This document shows, piece by piece, positions 1-5,957 of a stretch of DNA of 6,486 nt. A program made the position numbers and the translations under genes. Every line of letters begins with the position of its first letter. Within the stretch, counting starts at the first letter, position 1. The notes beneath the pieces were generated by a model. The model saw nothing but the letters and a program-made list of their open reading frames with translations. It was not told the DNA's origin and searched no databases. This stretch comes from Chloroflexota bacterium (GTDB taxonomy: Bacteria > Chloroflexota > Limnocylindria > QHBO01). The DNA is taken from the NCBI GenBank assembly GCA_005879815.1, contig VBKA01000088.1, positions 1 to 6,486 of the forward strand, in the 5' to 3' direction.

Positions 1-1460
1 TCCTCGATCTTCTTGACCACGTCGCGGGCCAGGCGGCTGGATGCGATGTCGTCGATATCCTCCGGTCGCACGAGGATCCGGATCTCGCGCCCCGCCTGGA
101 TGGCGAACGAGCGCTCGACGCCGGGGAAGCTATCGGCGATCTGCTGCAGGTCGTCGAGGCGCTTCACGTAGTTGTCCAGGCTCTCTCCGCGGGCTCCCGG
201 GCGCGAGGCGCTGATGGCGTCTGCGATCTGGACCACTGTGGCCTCGATGCTCCCCTGCTCGACCTCCTGGTGGTGCGCGGCGATGGCGTTGCACACCACC
301 GCATTGACGCCGTAGCGCTGGGCGATTTCGCCGCCGATCAGCGCGTGCGGTCCCTCCACCTCGTGGTCGACCGCCTTGCCGATGTCATGCAGCAGGCCGC
401 CCTTCTTGGCTTCGTTCACATTCGCGCCGATCTCAGCGGCCAGCATCGCGGACAGGTGCGCGGTCTCGATGGAGTGGTTCAGCACGTTCTGTCCGTAGCT
501 GGTCCGGTACTTGAGCCGTCCCAGGAGCTTGATGAGCTCCGGATGCAGGCCCGGCACCGCCGCGTCGTACGCCGCCTGCTCGCCGGCCTGGCGCATGACG
601 ACCTCGATCTCCGCCCGGCACTTGGCGACCGTCTCCTCGATCCGGCCAGGATGGATGCGCCCGTCGGAGATGAGCTTGGTGAGCGCCATGCGGGCGACTT
701 CGCGGCGCACCGGGTCGAAGCCCGAAAGGACCACTGCCTCGGGGGTGTCGTCGATGATGAGGTCTACGCCGGTCGCCTGCTCGAGGGCGCGGATGTTGCG
801 ACCCTCGCGGCCGATGATTCGGCCCTTCATCTCTTCCGACGGCAGGGCGACAACTGTCACCGTCGCCTCCGAGGTGTGATCAGACGCGATGCGCTGCATG
901 ATCGTGGTCAATACCCGGCGCGCGCGCTCGTCGCCCTCCTCGGTCGCCCGCCGCTCGATCTCGCGGACGCGATGCTGCGCCTCTGCCTCGGCCTCGTCGA
1001 CGATCTGTTGGATGAGCGATTCACGAGCCTCGAAGACGGAGAGTCCGCTCACCCGCTCGAGCGCCGCAAGCTGTTGTTGACGGAGCTCCACGATCTGGCC
1101 CCGCTCGCCCTCCAGCTCGCCGAGACGTTCCTCGGCCGCCGCCTCGCGGCGCTCGAGTGCTTCGAGCTTGCGGTCGAGACTCTCTGATCGGTCCAGCAGC
1201 AGGCGCTCCTGGCGTTGGAGATCAGCCCGTTTCTCGCGCGCTTCTTCCTCGGAGGCCCGTTGCTGCTGGAGCACCGAGTCCTTGCCCTCGAGGACGATCT
1301 CCTTCTGCTTGGCCCGCGCCTCGGCGATGATGCGCTCGGCATAGGACTCGGCATGCTTGACGCGCGAAGCGGCAAGGAGGCGTCGGGCGGCGTACCCCAG
1401 GGCGGCGCCGACCAGCGCGGCGACCACCGCCACGATCAGGACGAGGACGGATTCCGGCAA
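1..1460 (-). CDS. rny: Ribonuclease Y, C-terminus cut by the window edge
   Basis: Membrane-anchored endoribonuclease that starts mRNA decay in many bacteria lacking RNase E. From the TTG at 1460 the 486 visible codons show, in order, one N-terminal membrane segment (about residues 4-24), a long charged Glu/Arg/Gln-rich coiled coil (about 28-180), a KH RNA-binding domain with the motif GRIIGREGRN (GxxG loop at 217-220), and an HD hydrolase domain with metal-ligand candidates NHSIE (H329) and LLHDIGK (H358-D359). The family is about 510-520 residues, so some 25-35 C-terminal residues lie beyond the left edge. Start: TTG at 1460 follows GGAGG (1469-1473) by 8 bases. An in-frame ATG at 1490 has no clear Shine-Dalgarno and would add 10 residues, which would put the HD pair at 368-369, as in B. 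subtilis RNase Y. The family is certain; the start is not. Confidence 0.96.
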   Translation of the reverse strand, partial: MPESVLVLIVAVVAALVGAALGYAARRLLAASRVKHAESYAERIIAEARAKQKEIVLEGKDSVLQQQRASEEEAREKRADLQRQERLLLDRSESLDRKLEALERREAAAEERLGELEGERGQIVELRQQQLAALERVSGLSVFEARESLIQQIVDEAEAEAQHRVREIERRATEEGDERARRVLTTIMQRIASDHTSEATVTVVALPSEEMKGRIIGREGRNIRALEQATGVDLIIDDTPEAVVLSGFDPVRREVARMALTKLISDGRIHPGRIEETVAKCRAEIEVVMRQAGEQAAYDAAVPGLHPELIKLLGRLKYRTSYGQNVLNHSIETAHLSAMLAAEIGANVNEAKKGGLLHDIGKAVDHEVEGPHALIGGEIAQRYGVNAVVCNAIAAHHQEVEQGSIEATVVQIADAISASRPGARGESLDNYVKRLDDLQQIADSFPGVERSFAIQAGREIRILVRPEDIDDIASSRLARDVVKKIE

Positions 1461-1465
1461 TCTGG

Positions 1466-1473
1466 CTCCCTCC
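1466..1473 (-). promoter_or_regulatory. Ribosome binding site favouring the TTG start of rny
   Basis: Read on the minus strand the bases are GGAGGGAG. The GGAGG core lies 8 bases before the TTG at 1460. The site falls inside the frame that would open at the competing ATG at 1490, which has no comparable upstream site, so it favours the downstream TTG. Confidence 0.6.
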
Positions 1474-1501
1474 GTCAATGGAGCCCGCATTGGGCACTGT
1501 T

Positions 1502-1516
1502 GCGCCGATACGGCGC
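1502..1516 (-). other. Short perfect hairpin in the rny leader
   Basis: Arms GCGCCG (1502-1507) and CGGCGC (1511-1516) surround a 3-base loop, giving a 6 bp all-GC stem. It lies about 11 bases upstream of the alternative rny ATG at 1490 and about 40 upstream of the TTG at 1460. No T-run follows it on the minus strand, so it is not a standard intrinsic terminator. It could shape the 5' end of the rny mRNA, which matters because B. subtilis RNase Y prefers certain 5' ends, but that role is inference. Confidence 0.35.
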
Positions 1517-1661
1517 GTCAGATTTCGTCAGGTTCCGCTCGGCCGCGAGGATTGATGAAGGCACGGTCAAGCGAGACGGCGAGTGTACTCCAACCCCCCG
1601 CAAGGATGCCCGGCGCGATCCAGGCAGGCGCTCACAGGGCAGCCAGGTGTCGAAGGGGACC

Positions 1662-1679
1662 GGGCGAGAACATTCGCCC
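1662..1679. other. Inverted repeat about 80 bases past the oxidoreductase stop
   Basis: Perfect 6-base arms GGGCGA (1662-1667) and TCGCCC (1674-1679) flank a 6-base loop. It lies downstream of the minus-strand oxidoreductase stop and could slow or end transcription. The minus strand after it lacks a T-tract, so it does not meet the intrinsic terminator pattern. Confidence 0.25.
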
Positions 1680-1758
1680 CTTTCAAATCTGCAGGCCGAC
1701 GCGCACAACTTGTGTGCCCGAGCAGCGCTTCGCGCGCGCCGGCCGATCGGAGGTCGCG

Positions 1759-2721
1759 TCAGGTATCCGCACCCGTCGCGAAGACGTTCCCCAGGAGGCG
1801 GACCATCTCCAGGTCACGGGGGAGAAAGTCCTGGAGCATGATCCGCTGCACCCCGGCAGCCTCCAGGGCGCGCACGCGCTCCCAGACTTCGTCGGGCGTG
1901 CCCATGATCCAGCGCCCGCGCCGCTCGGCCAACCACCCCTCCGCGTCTCCCGCGGCTCTCGTGATCTCAAGGATGGTGCGTACGCGGTCGTTGACGTCGC
2001 GATCTGACTCCCCCACCAGGACACCGACCATCGCCGACAAGGTGACCGTCTCCGGATCACGACCGATCGTGCTGCACGCACGGCGCACGTTGTCGTAGGC
2101 CTCGCGCACGCGCTCGGGTGACGCCGACTGCCGATTGAACTCGTCGGCGTAGGTCGCTACCAGGCGCGATAGCCGAGGTCCCCCGTCGCCACCCAGGATG
2201 AGATGTGTGTGCCGCCGGCCGCCGAACGAGGGCCTCGGACGAAAGTGAGCATTGCGCACTTGCCAGTGCTTGCCTTCGTAGCTCCAACCGTCCGGCTCGG
2301 TCCAGAGGCCGTGGATGATCGCCAGCGCCTCCTCGAGCCGATCGTAGCGCTCGCCCAGCGGCGGAAACGGGATTCCGAGCTCGTGGTGCTCCTGCTCGTT
2401 CCACCCCGCACCCATCCCCAGCTCGATGCGCCCGCCGCTCATCTCGTCGGTGGTGGTGACGAGCTTGGCGAGGTTTCCGGGGATGCGGAAGGTGACCGGC
2501 GAGACGAGGGCTCCGAGCCTGATTCCCGTCGTGTCGCGCGCCAGGCCAGCAAGTGTCGCCCAGGCATCGGTCGTGGGCAGGCCCGCTTCGCCCGGGAACG
2601 AGGTGTAGTGGTCGGAGCGCAGAAATGCCTCGAGGCCGGCCTCCTCCGCCGCCCGCGCGACGGCCAGGATCTCATCGTAGGAGAGCCCCTGCTGGGGCTC
2701 GGTCATCAGCGCGAAGCGCAT
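1759..2721 (-). CDS. LLM-class oxidoreductase, probably F420-dependent (Rv1855c-like)
   Basis: Complete 320-residue protein of the bacterial luciferase-like (LLM) TIM-barrel superfamily. Visible family signatures are the N-terminal strand MRFALMTEPQ (1-10), RSDHY (35-39), TDAWATLAGLARDT (51-64), IRLGALVSP (67-75), SGGRIELGMGAGWNEQEH (95-112), the PFPPLGERYDRLEE stretch (118-131), a Gly-rich cofactor-phosphate loop LILGGDGGPR (174-183), and the late helix GTPDEVWERVRALEAAGV (274-291). The overall pattern recalls the F420-dependent subfamily typified by Mycobacterium Rv1855c. The cofactor could instead be FMN, and the substrate cannot be told from sequence. The ATG is well placed: AGGAAGGA (2725-2732) precedes it. 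It follows recX by 94 bases on the same strand, so it may be on the recA-recX transcript or have its own promoter. It has no obvious functional tie to its neighbours. Confidence 0.9.
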   Translation of the reverse strand: MRFALMTEPQQGLSYDEILAVARAAEEAGLEAFLRSDHYTSFPGEAGLPTTDAWATLAGLARDTTGIRLGALVSPVTFRIPGNLAKLVTTTDEMSGGRIELGMGAGWNEQEHHELGIPFPPLGERYDRLEEALAIIHGLWTEPDGWSYEGKHWQVRNAHFRPRPSFGGRRHTHLILGGDGGPRLSRLVATYADEFNRQSASPERVREAYDNVRRACSTIGRDPETVTLSAMVGVLVGESDRDVNDRVRTILEITRAAGDAEGWLAERRGRWIMGTPDEVWERVRALEAAGVQRIMLQDFLPRDLEMVRLLGNVFATGADT

Positions 2722-2756
2722 CGGTCCTTCCTGAGCATCCTCTTCCCGGAGACGCC

Positions 2757-2780
2757 GTGACTGGTCACCATCTCGATGGT
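2757..2780. other. Overlapping inverted repeats between recX and the oxidoreductase
   Basis: Two small perfect inverted repeats abut. One is GTGAC (2757-2761) with GTCAC (2764-2768), separated by 2 bases. The other is ACCATC (2767-2772) with GATGGT (2775-2780), also separated by 2 bases. They sit in the 94-base gap between the recX stop and the oxidoreductase start, and share two bases, so only one hairpin can form fully at a time. Neither has a T-tract. They may be an operator, a weak hairpin or chance. Confidence 0.25.
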
Positions 2781-2815
2781 AGTGGCATCACTCCGGCTCT
2801 CGCGCGGCCGCCGCA

Positions 2816-3397
2816 TCACTCCACGGTGTCCGCGTCAGCATCCTCGGCCGCTCGAAGCGCGGACCGCGCGGTATCGGGATCGAACCCGCGACGCATCAGG
2901 AACATCCCCAGCCGCTGGAGCGCCTGACGATCACCAGGTAGCGGTCGGCCTCGAAGGTGCTGGGCCAGCGCGATCTGGGCGCGCTCTTCCTCGCTGACCG
3001 GCAGCTCCATGTCTTCTCCGCGTTCTGCACCCGGCACGCCACCCGAGTCGTGAGCTTGCGTTTCGAGCGCCGCGAGCTCATCGCGGAGGAGCTCGATCAC
3101 GTCCAATCCAATGCCATGCTGGCGCAGCTCGGCTTCCACCAGGCGCCGACCGCGCGGAGCATGACGATCGCGCTGCTCGACCCACCAGTGAGCGAAGGCC
3201 AGGTCGTCAACGAGGCCGAGGCTGGCCAGATGGTCGAGCGTGCCCTGGATGGTCGGATCACTCGCGCGTGCTCGCCGCAACCGCCGCTCGACCTCCCAGC
3301 GGCTTCGCGGCCGCGTGCCGAGGAATCGGGCCGCGATCTCCAGGGTCGCCTCAGCGCCAGGCGGCTCGGTCTCGCTCCCCGTGCGACGGCGACGCAT
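2816..3397 (-). CDS. recX: RecX, regulatory protein of RecA
   Basis: RecX binds RecA-DNA filaments and modulates recombination and RecA ATPase activity in the cytoplasm. The 193-residue protein has the usual all-helical repeat layout. An N-terminal unit carries RPRSRWEVERRLRRA (29-43) and SLGLVDDLAFAHWWVEQR (59-76). A second unit carries APRGRRLVEAELRQHGIG (80-97). A final helical unit with QRLGMFLMRRGFDPDTARSAL lies at 161-181. Between the second and third units is an acidic, probably flexible stretch (about 107-140, rich in E, D and G). Position supports the call: it starts 12 bases after the recA stop, the classic recA-recX arrangement. No strong Shine-Dalgarno precedes the ATG; GGAG overlapping the recA stop is about 13 bases away. 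Translation therefore probably depends on ribosomes finishing recA. Confidence 0.93.
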   Translation of the reverse strand: MRRRRTGSETEPPGAEATLEIAARFLGTRPRSRWEVERRLRRARASDPTIQGTLDHLASLGLVDDLAFAHWWVEQRDRHAPRGRRLVEAELRQHGIGLDVIELLRDELAALETQAHDSGGVPGAERGEDMELPVSEEERAQIALAQHLRGRPLPGDRQALQRLGMFLMRRGFDPDTARSALRAAEDADADTVE

Positions 3398-3409
3398 CGA
3401 CGCGCGGAG

Positions 3410-4465
3410 CTACTCCGCCTCGCTGATGCCCTCGACTCCGACCTCGATGGTCGCCACCTTGCCGCGAATCTCGTCCTCGATCTTGGTGGCGATCTCCTGG
3501 TTGGCCTTCAGGAAGTCGCGCGCGTTCTCCCGTCCCTGTCCGAGTCGCGTCTCACCATAGTTGAACCACGCTCCGGTCTTGGACAGGATGCCGGCTGCGA
3601 TGCCCACGTCGAGCAGCCCGCCTTCGCGGCTGATGCCCTCGTTGTACATGATGTCGAACTCGGCGACGCGGAAGGGTGAGGCAACCTTGTTCTTCACCAC
3701 CTTGACGCGCGTGCGGGAGCCGACCGCATCGGTCCCGGTCTTGAGCGTCTCGATGCGCCGGATGTCCATCCGGATGCTCGCGTAGAACTTCAGGGCTCGA
3801 CCACCGGGTGTCGTCTCCGGGTTGCCGAACATGACGCCGATCTTCTCGCGCAGCTGGTTGGTGAAGACCAGCGCGGTGTTGGACCGATTGATGGCGCCGG
3901 TCAGCTTGCGGAGGGCCTGGCTCATGAGGCGCGCCTGCAGCCCCATGAAGCTGTCCCCCATCTCACCCTCGATCTCGGCGCGTGGCACCAGGGCGGCGAC
4001 CGAGTCAACGACCACCACGTCGACGCCGTTGGACCGGATCAGCGTTTCTGCGATCTCGAGTGCCTGCTCTCCCGTGTCCGGCTGGCTGACCAGCAGCTCG
4101 TCCACATTGACGCCCACGTTCTTGGCGTAACCGGGGTCGAGCGCATGCTCGGCATCGATGAAAGCCGCCACGCCGCCGTTGCGCTGGGCGTTGCCCACGA
4201 TGTGATAGCAGAGGGTCGTCTTGCCGCTTGACTCGGGGCCGTAGATCTCGGAGATCCGGCCGCGCGGCACGCCGCCGACACCGAGTGCCAGGTCGAGCGC
4301 GACGGAGCCCGTGGGGATGACCTCCACCGCGATGGCACCGCGGTCGCCGAGGCGCATGATCGAGCCGCGCCCGAACTGCTTCTCGATCTGCAGGATGGCG
4401 GCATCCACCGCTCGACTGCGATCGCCGTTGCGGTCGGCACTCCGCTGGACCACCGGGGCATCCAT
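3410..4465 (-). CDS. recA: RecA recombinase
   Basis: ATP-dependent DNA strand-exchange protein for homologous recombination and SOS signalling. From the ATG at 4465 it is 351 residues (E. coli RecA: 353). Visible features are the N-terminal QIEKQFGRGSIMRLG (26-40), Walker A GPESSGKT (76-83), the catalytic glutamate in FIDAEHALDP (E106, equivalent to E. coli E96), Walker B VVVVD (150-154), an L1-region EGEMGDSFMGLQARLMSQ (166-183), and L2-region TNQLREKIGVMFGNPETTPGG (202-222). The C-terminus is short and only mildly acidic, unlike E. coli. Start: the frame is open back to a GTG at 4513 that overlaps the upstream gene's stop, and an ATG at 4489 also exists. The ATG at 4465 is preferred because AAGGAG (4477-4482) lies 11 bases upstream and the protein then already has 20 residues before the conserved core. 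recX follows after 12 bases. Confidence 0.98.
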   Translation of the reverse strand: MDAPVVQRSADRNGDRSRAVDAAILQIEKQFGRGSIMRLGDRGAIAVEVIPTGSVALDLALGVGGVPRGRISEIYGPESSGKTTLCYHIVGNAQRNGGVAAFIDAEHALDPGYAKNVGVNVDELLVSQPDTGEQALEIAETLIRSNGVDVVVVDSVAALVPRAEIEGEMGDSFMGLQARLMSQALRKLTGAINRSNTALVFTNQLREKIGVMFGNPETTPGGRALKFYASIRMDIRRIETLKTGTDAVGSRTRVKVVKNKVASPFRVAEFDIMYNEGISREGGLLDVGIAAGILSKTGAWFNYGETRLGQGRENARDFLKANQEIATKIEDEIRGKVATIEVGVEGISEAE

Positions 4466-4476
4466 CTCGTTTGGGG

Positions 4477-4482
4477 CTCCTT
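4477..4482 (-). promoter_or_regulatory. Ribosome binding site choosing the recA ATG at 4465
   Basis: The minus-strand sequence AAGGAG lies 11 bases before the ATG at 4465. The alternatives are weaker: the GTG at 4513 has only a poor purine stretch upstream, and the ATG at 4489 has GGGAG too close to it. Confidence 0.6.
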
Positions 4483-4509
4483 CCCTCATGCTCCCGGCGG
4501 GCGATGGGT

Positions 4510-4671
4510 TCACTCGCTCTGGCCGGGCTCGCTGCGCGGCTTGCGCCTGGGTTTGATCACCTCGACCGACATCGGTTGCTCATAGGCCGATGTCGTCGGC
4601 GGACTCTTGGGCGCCTTCTCCTTGGGCTTGCGCTTCTCCTGGTGGCGCGGTCGATCTCGGCCCTTGCCCAT
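4510..4671 (-). CDS. Small basic hypothetical protein between tgt and recA
   Basis: A 53-residue ORF I do not recognise. It starts MGKGRDRPRHQEKRKPKEKA and ends RKPRSEPGQSE. It is very rich in Lys, Arg and Pro and has no cysteine, no hydrophobic segment and no signal peptide, so it is probably disordered and cytoplasmic. A short non-basic middle (PPTTSAYEQPMSVEVI, about 24-39) separates basic stretches. Support for it being real: ATG start; GGAGG at 4683-4687, 11 bases upstream (the same spacing as recA); it fills the tgt-recA gap in the same direction; and its TGA overlaps a GTG of the recA frame as GTGA. The composition suits nucleic-acid or ribosome binding, but that is inference from charge only. 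Against: at this GC content a 53-codon frame could be chance. Confidence 0.6.
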   Translation of the reverse strand: MGKGRDRPRHQEKRKPKEKAPKSPPTTSAYEQPMSVEVIKPRRKPRSEPGQSE

Positions 4672-4682
4672 CTGGTTTCGAA

Positions 4683-4687
4683 CCTCC
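4683..4687 (-). promoter_or_regulatory. Ribosome binding site of the small basic ORF
   Basis: GGAGG on the minus strand, 11 bases before the ATG at 4671. It lies inside a near-palindromic stretch (about 4686-4701, centred on GGATCC), so it may be partly paired in the mRNA. Confidence 0.5.
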
Positions 4688-4718
4688 GATCGGATCCGGT
4701 CGAGCTCTCTATCAGCCT

Positions 4719-4740
4719 GACCGATGTGGCCTTATCGGTC
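4719..4740 (-). other. Inverted repeat over the tgt stop and in the leader of the small ORF
   Basis: Perfect 7-base arms, GACCGAT (4719-4725) and ATCGGTC (4734-4740), flank an 8-base loop. The element straddles the tgt stop codon (4732-4734). No T-tract follows on the minus strand, so it is not a typical terminator. In the minus-strand transcript the first arm (GACCGAU) could also pair with AUCGG further down, immediately before the GGAGG of the small ORF, giving two mutually exclusive folds. It could instead be a protein-binding operator for the recA transcription unit. Confidence 0.45.
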
Positions 4741-5871
4741 TGTTATCGGCGGCTTAGGAACCCGCTCGGCGTCCCCGTAGCGTGCCTGCACGGCGTCGCG
4801 CAGCGACACGAAGGAGCCGTCCGCCAGAGCGGCGCGGATCCCGCGCATCAGGTCGAGAGTATAGGTGAGGTTGTGGACCGTCGCGAGGCGATAACCGAGC
4901 AGCTCCTCCGCTCGAAAGAGGTGCGCGAGGTAGGCGCGCGAGAAGGTTGCGCAGGCCTCGCAACGGCACTCTGGATCGACCGGGCCCGGGTCGTCCTGGA
5001 AGCGGCTGTTGCGGATGTTCAGCCTGCCCTGGCTGGTCCACAGCTGCCCGGTGCGCGCCACCCGGGTGGGAAGCACGCAATCGAACAGGTCGACGCCGTG
5101 CTCCACCGCGACGAAGAAGTCGAGCGGGGAGCCGACTCCCATCAGGTATCGCGGGCGCGGATCGTTCGCGAGTGCATCCGCGACGACCCGCATCGTCGCG
5201 CCCATCTCCGATTTCGACTCCCCGACCGAAAGGCCCCCGATTGCAATCCCGTCGAACGGCAGCTCGGCGATGGCCGACACCGAGCGACGCCGAAGGTCGG
5301 GATCGATGCCGCCCTGGACGATGCCGAACAGCGCCTGATTGGGGCGGCTGTGAGCGGCCAGGGACCGCTCTGCCCAGCGATGCGTGCGCTCCATCGCGTC
5401 GGCAACCGCCACGGTTGCCAGACCCGGATCGACGAGCTGGTCGAAGGCCATGGCGATGTCCGAGCCGAGCTGCTCCTGGATGGCGATGGCGCCTTCCGGT
5501 GTGAGCCGATGTGGCGCGCCATCGATGTGGCTGGCGAAGATCACCCCGCCTTCGTCGACCTCTCGCAGGTGCGCCAGGCTGAAGACCTGGAAGCCGCCAG
5601 AGTCGGTGAGAATGGGTCCATCCCAGGCCATGAACTTGTGCAGCCCGCCCAGCCGCGCGATCCGATCGGCGCCGGGACGAAGGCTAAGGTGGTAGGCGTT
5701 GCCCAGGATGATCTGGGCGCCCGCGGCATGCAGGTCGGCCGGGGTCAAGCTCTTGACCGATGCCTGGGTGCCCACGGGCATGAACTGCGGCGTGTCGACG
5801 ACGCCGTGCGGCGTCTCCAGCCTGCCGAGTCGCGCGCCGGCGACGCTCGTCGAACGGGTGCTGAAGCTCAT
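4732..5871 (-). CDS. tgt: Queuine tRNA-ribosyltransferase (tRNA-guanine transglycosylase)
   Basis: Bacterial Tgt exchanges guanine-34 of GUN-anticodon tRNAs for the queuosine precursor preQ1 in the cytoplasm. The 379-residue protein (E. coli: 375) has a TIM barrel. MPVGTQASVKSLTP (31-44), LGNAYHLSLRPG (56-67) and LTDSGGFQVFSL (88-99) are visible, with the catalytic D90 in the last. The nucleophile is D264 in LFDCVLPTR. The zinc site is C302-x-C304-x2-C307 plus H333, the same numbers as E. coli. All key residues are present, so it should be active. Start: MSFSTRS at 5871 matches the family N-terminus. An in-frame ATG at 5886 would add five residues, MPPGP. Neither has a Shine-Dalgarno. The frame stays open much further upstream, but that extension is Arg/Pro-rich junk lying across the divergent gene. 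No other queuosine gene (queA or a preQ1 synthesis gene) is visible here. Confidence 0.97.
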   Translation of the reverse strand: MSFSTRSTSVAGARLGRLETPHGVVDTPQFMPVGTQASVKSLTPADLHAAGAQIILGNAYHLSLRPGADRIARLGGLHKFMAWDGPILTDSGGFQVFSLAHLREVDEGGVIFASHIDGAPHRLTPEGAIAIQEQLGSDIAMAFDQLVDPGLATVAVADAMERTHRWAERSLAAHSRPNQALFGIVQGGIDPDLRRRSVSAIAELPFDGIAIGGLSVGESKSEMGATMRVVADALANDPRPRYLMGVGSPLDFFVAVEHGVDLFDCVLPTRVARTGQLWTSQGRLNIRNSRFQDDPGPVDPECRCEACATFSRAYLAHLFRAEELLGYRLATVHNLTYTLDLMRGIRAALADGSFVSLRDAVQARYGDAERVPKPPITDR

Positions 5872-5957
5872 GGGACCAGGGGGCATGAGGCTGCAGGATA
5901 TCCGGAGCGCTCGCAGGTTCGGATCCAATGGGCTACCGTTGCGCCCGGAGGTGTCGC
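5872..5957. promoter_or_regulatory. Divergent promoter region between tgt and the unknown gene
   Basis: These 86 bases must hold start signals for two divergent genes. On the minus strand TATCCT (5895-5900), within GGATATCC, is a plausible -10 for tgt. It ends 8 bases before the ATG at 5886, which would fit a nearly leaderless transcript and the missing Shine-Dalgarno. On the plus strand TACCGT (5934-5939) is a possible but weak -10. A GAGCGCTC palindrome (5905-5912) sits near the middle and could be an operator shared by both directions. No good -35 is seen for either. Confidence 0.4.
5947..5951 (+). promoter_or_regulatory. Ribosome binding site deciding the GTG start at 5958
   Basis: GGAGG followed after 6 bases by GTG is a near-ideal Shine-Dalgarno arrangement. 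It favours the GTG at 5958 over the in-frame ATG at 5982. Confidence 0.7.

Larger units (their letters stand above)
1461..1758. other. Intergenic region between the oxidoreductase gene and rny
   Basis: This stretch of about 300 bases has no gene I can support. Reading frames in it are short, lack good ribosome binding sites and show no recognisable protein character. It must hold the end of the upstream transcript and/or the rny leader. I see two perfect inverted repeats (1502-1516 and 1662-1679) and a looser one, GCACA/TGTGC, near 1702-1716. A minus-strand TACACT around 1583-1588 resembles a -10 element but has no convincing -35 at the usual spacing, so I do not call a promoter. Confidence 0.6.

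Noticed and set aside
270..1187. A 305-codon plus-strand frame antisense to rny
   Set aside because: It is codon-for-codon opposite the KH and HD domains of RNase Y, and its composition is that of a reverse-strand shadow without any recognisable motif.
1662..1679. Intrinsic terminator for the oxidoreductase gene
   Set aside because: The stem is only 6 bp and no run of T follows on the transcribed strand; kept only as an inverted repeat.
1475..1708. A 77-codon minus-strand ORF in the gap upstream of rny
   Set aside because: It runs past the rny start in a different frame, lacks a ribosome binding site and has no protein-like pattern.
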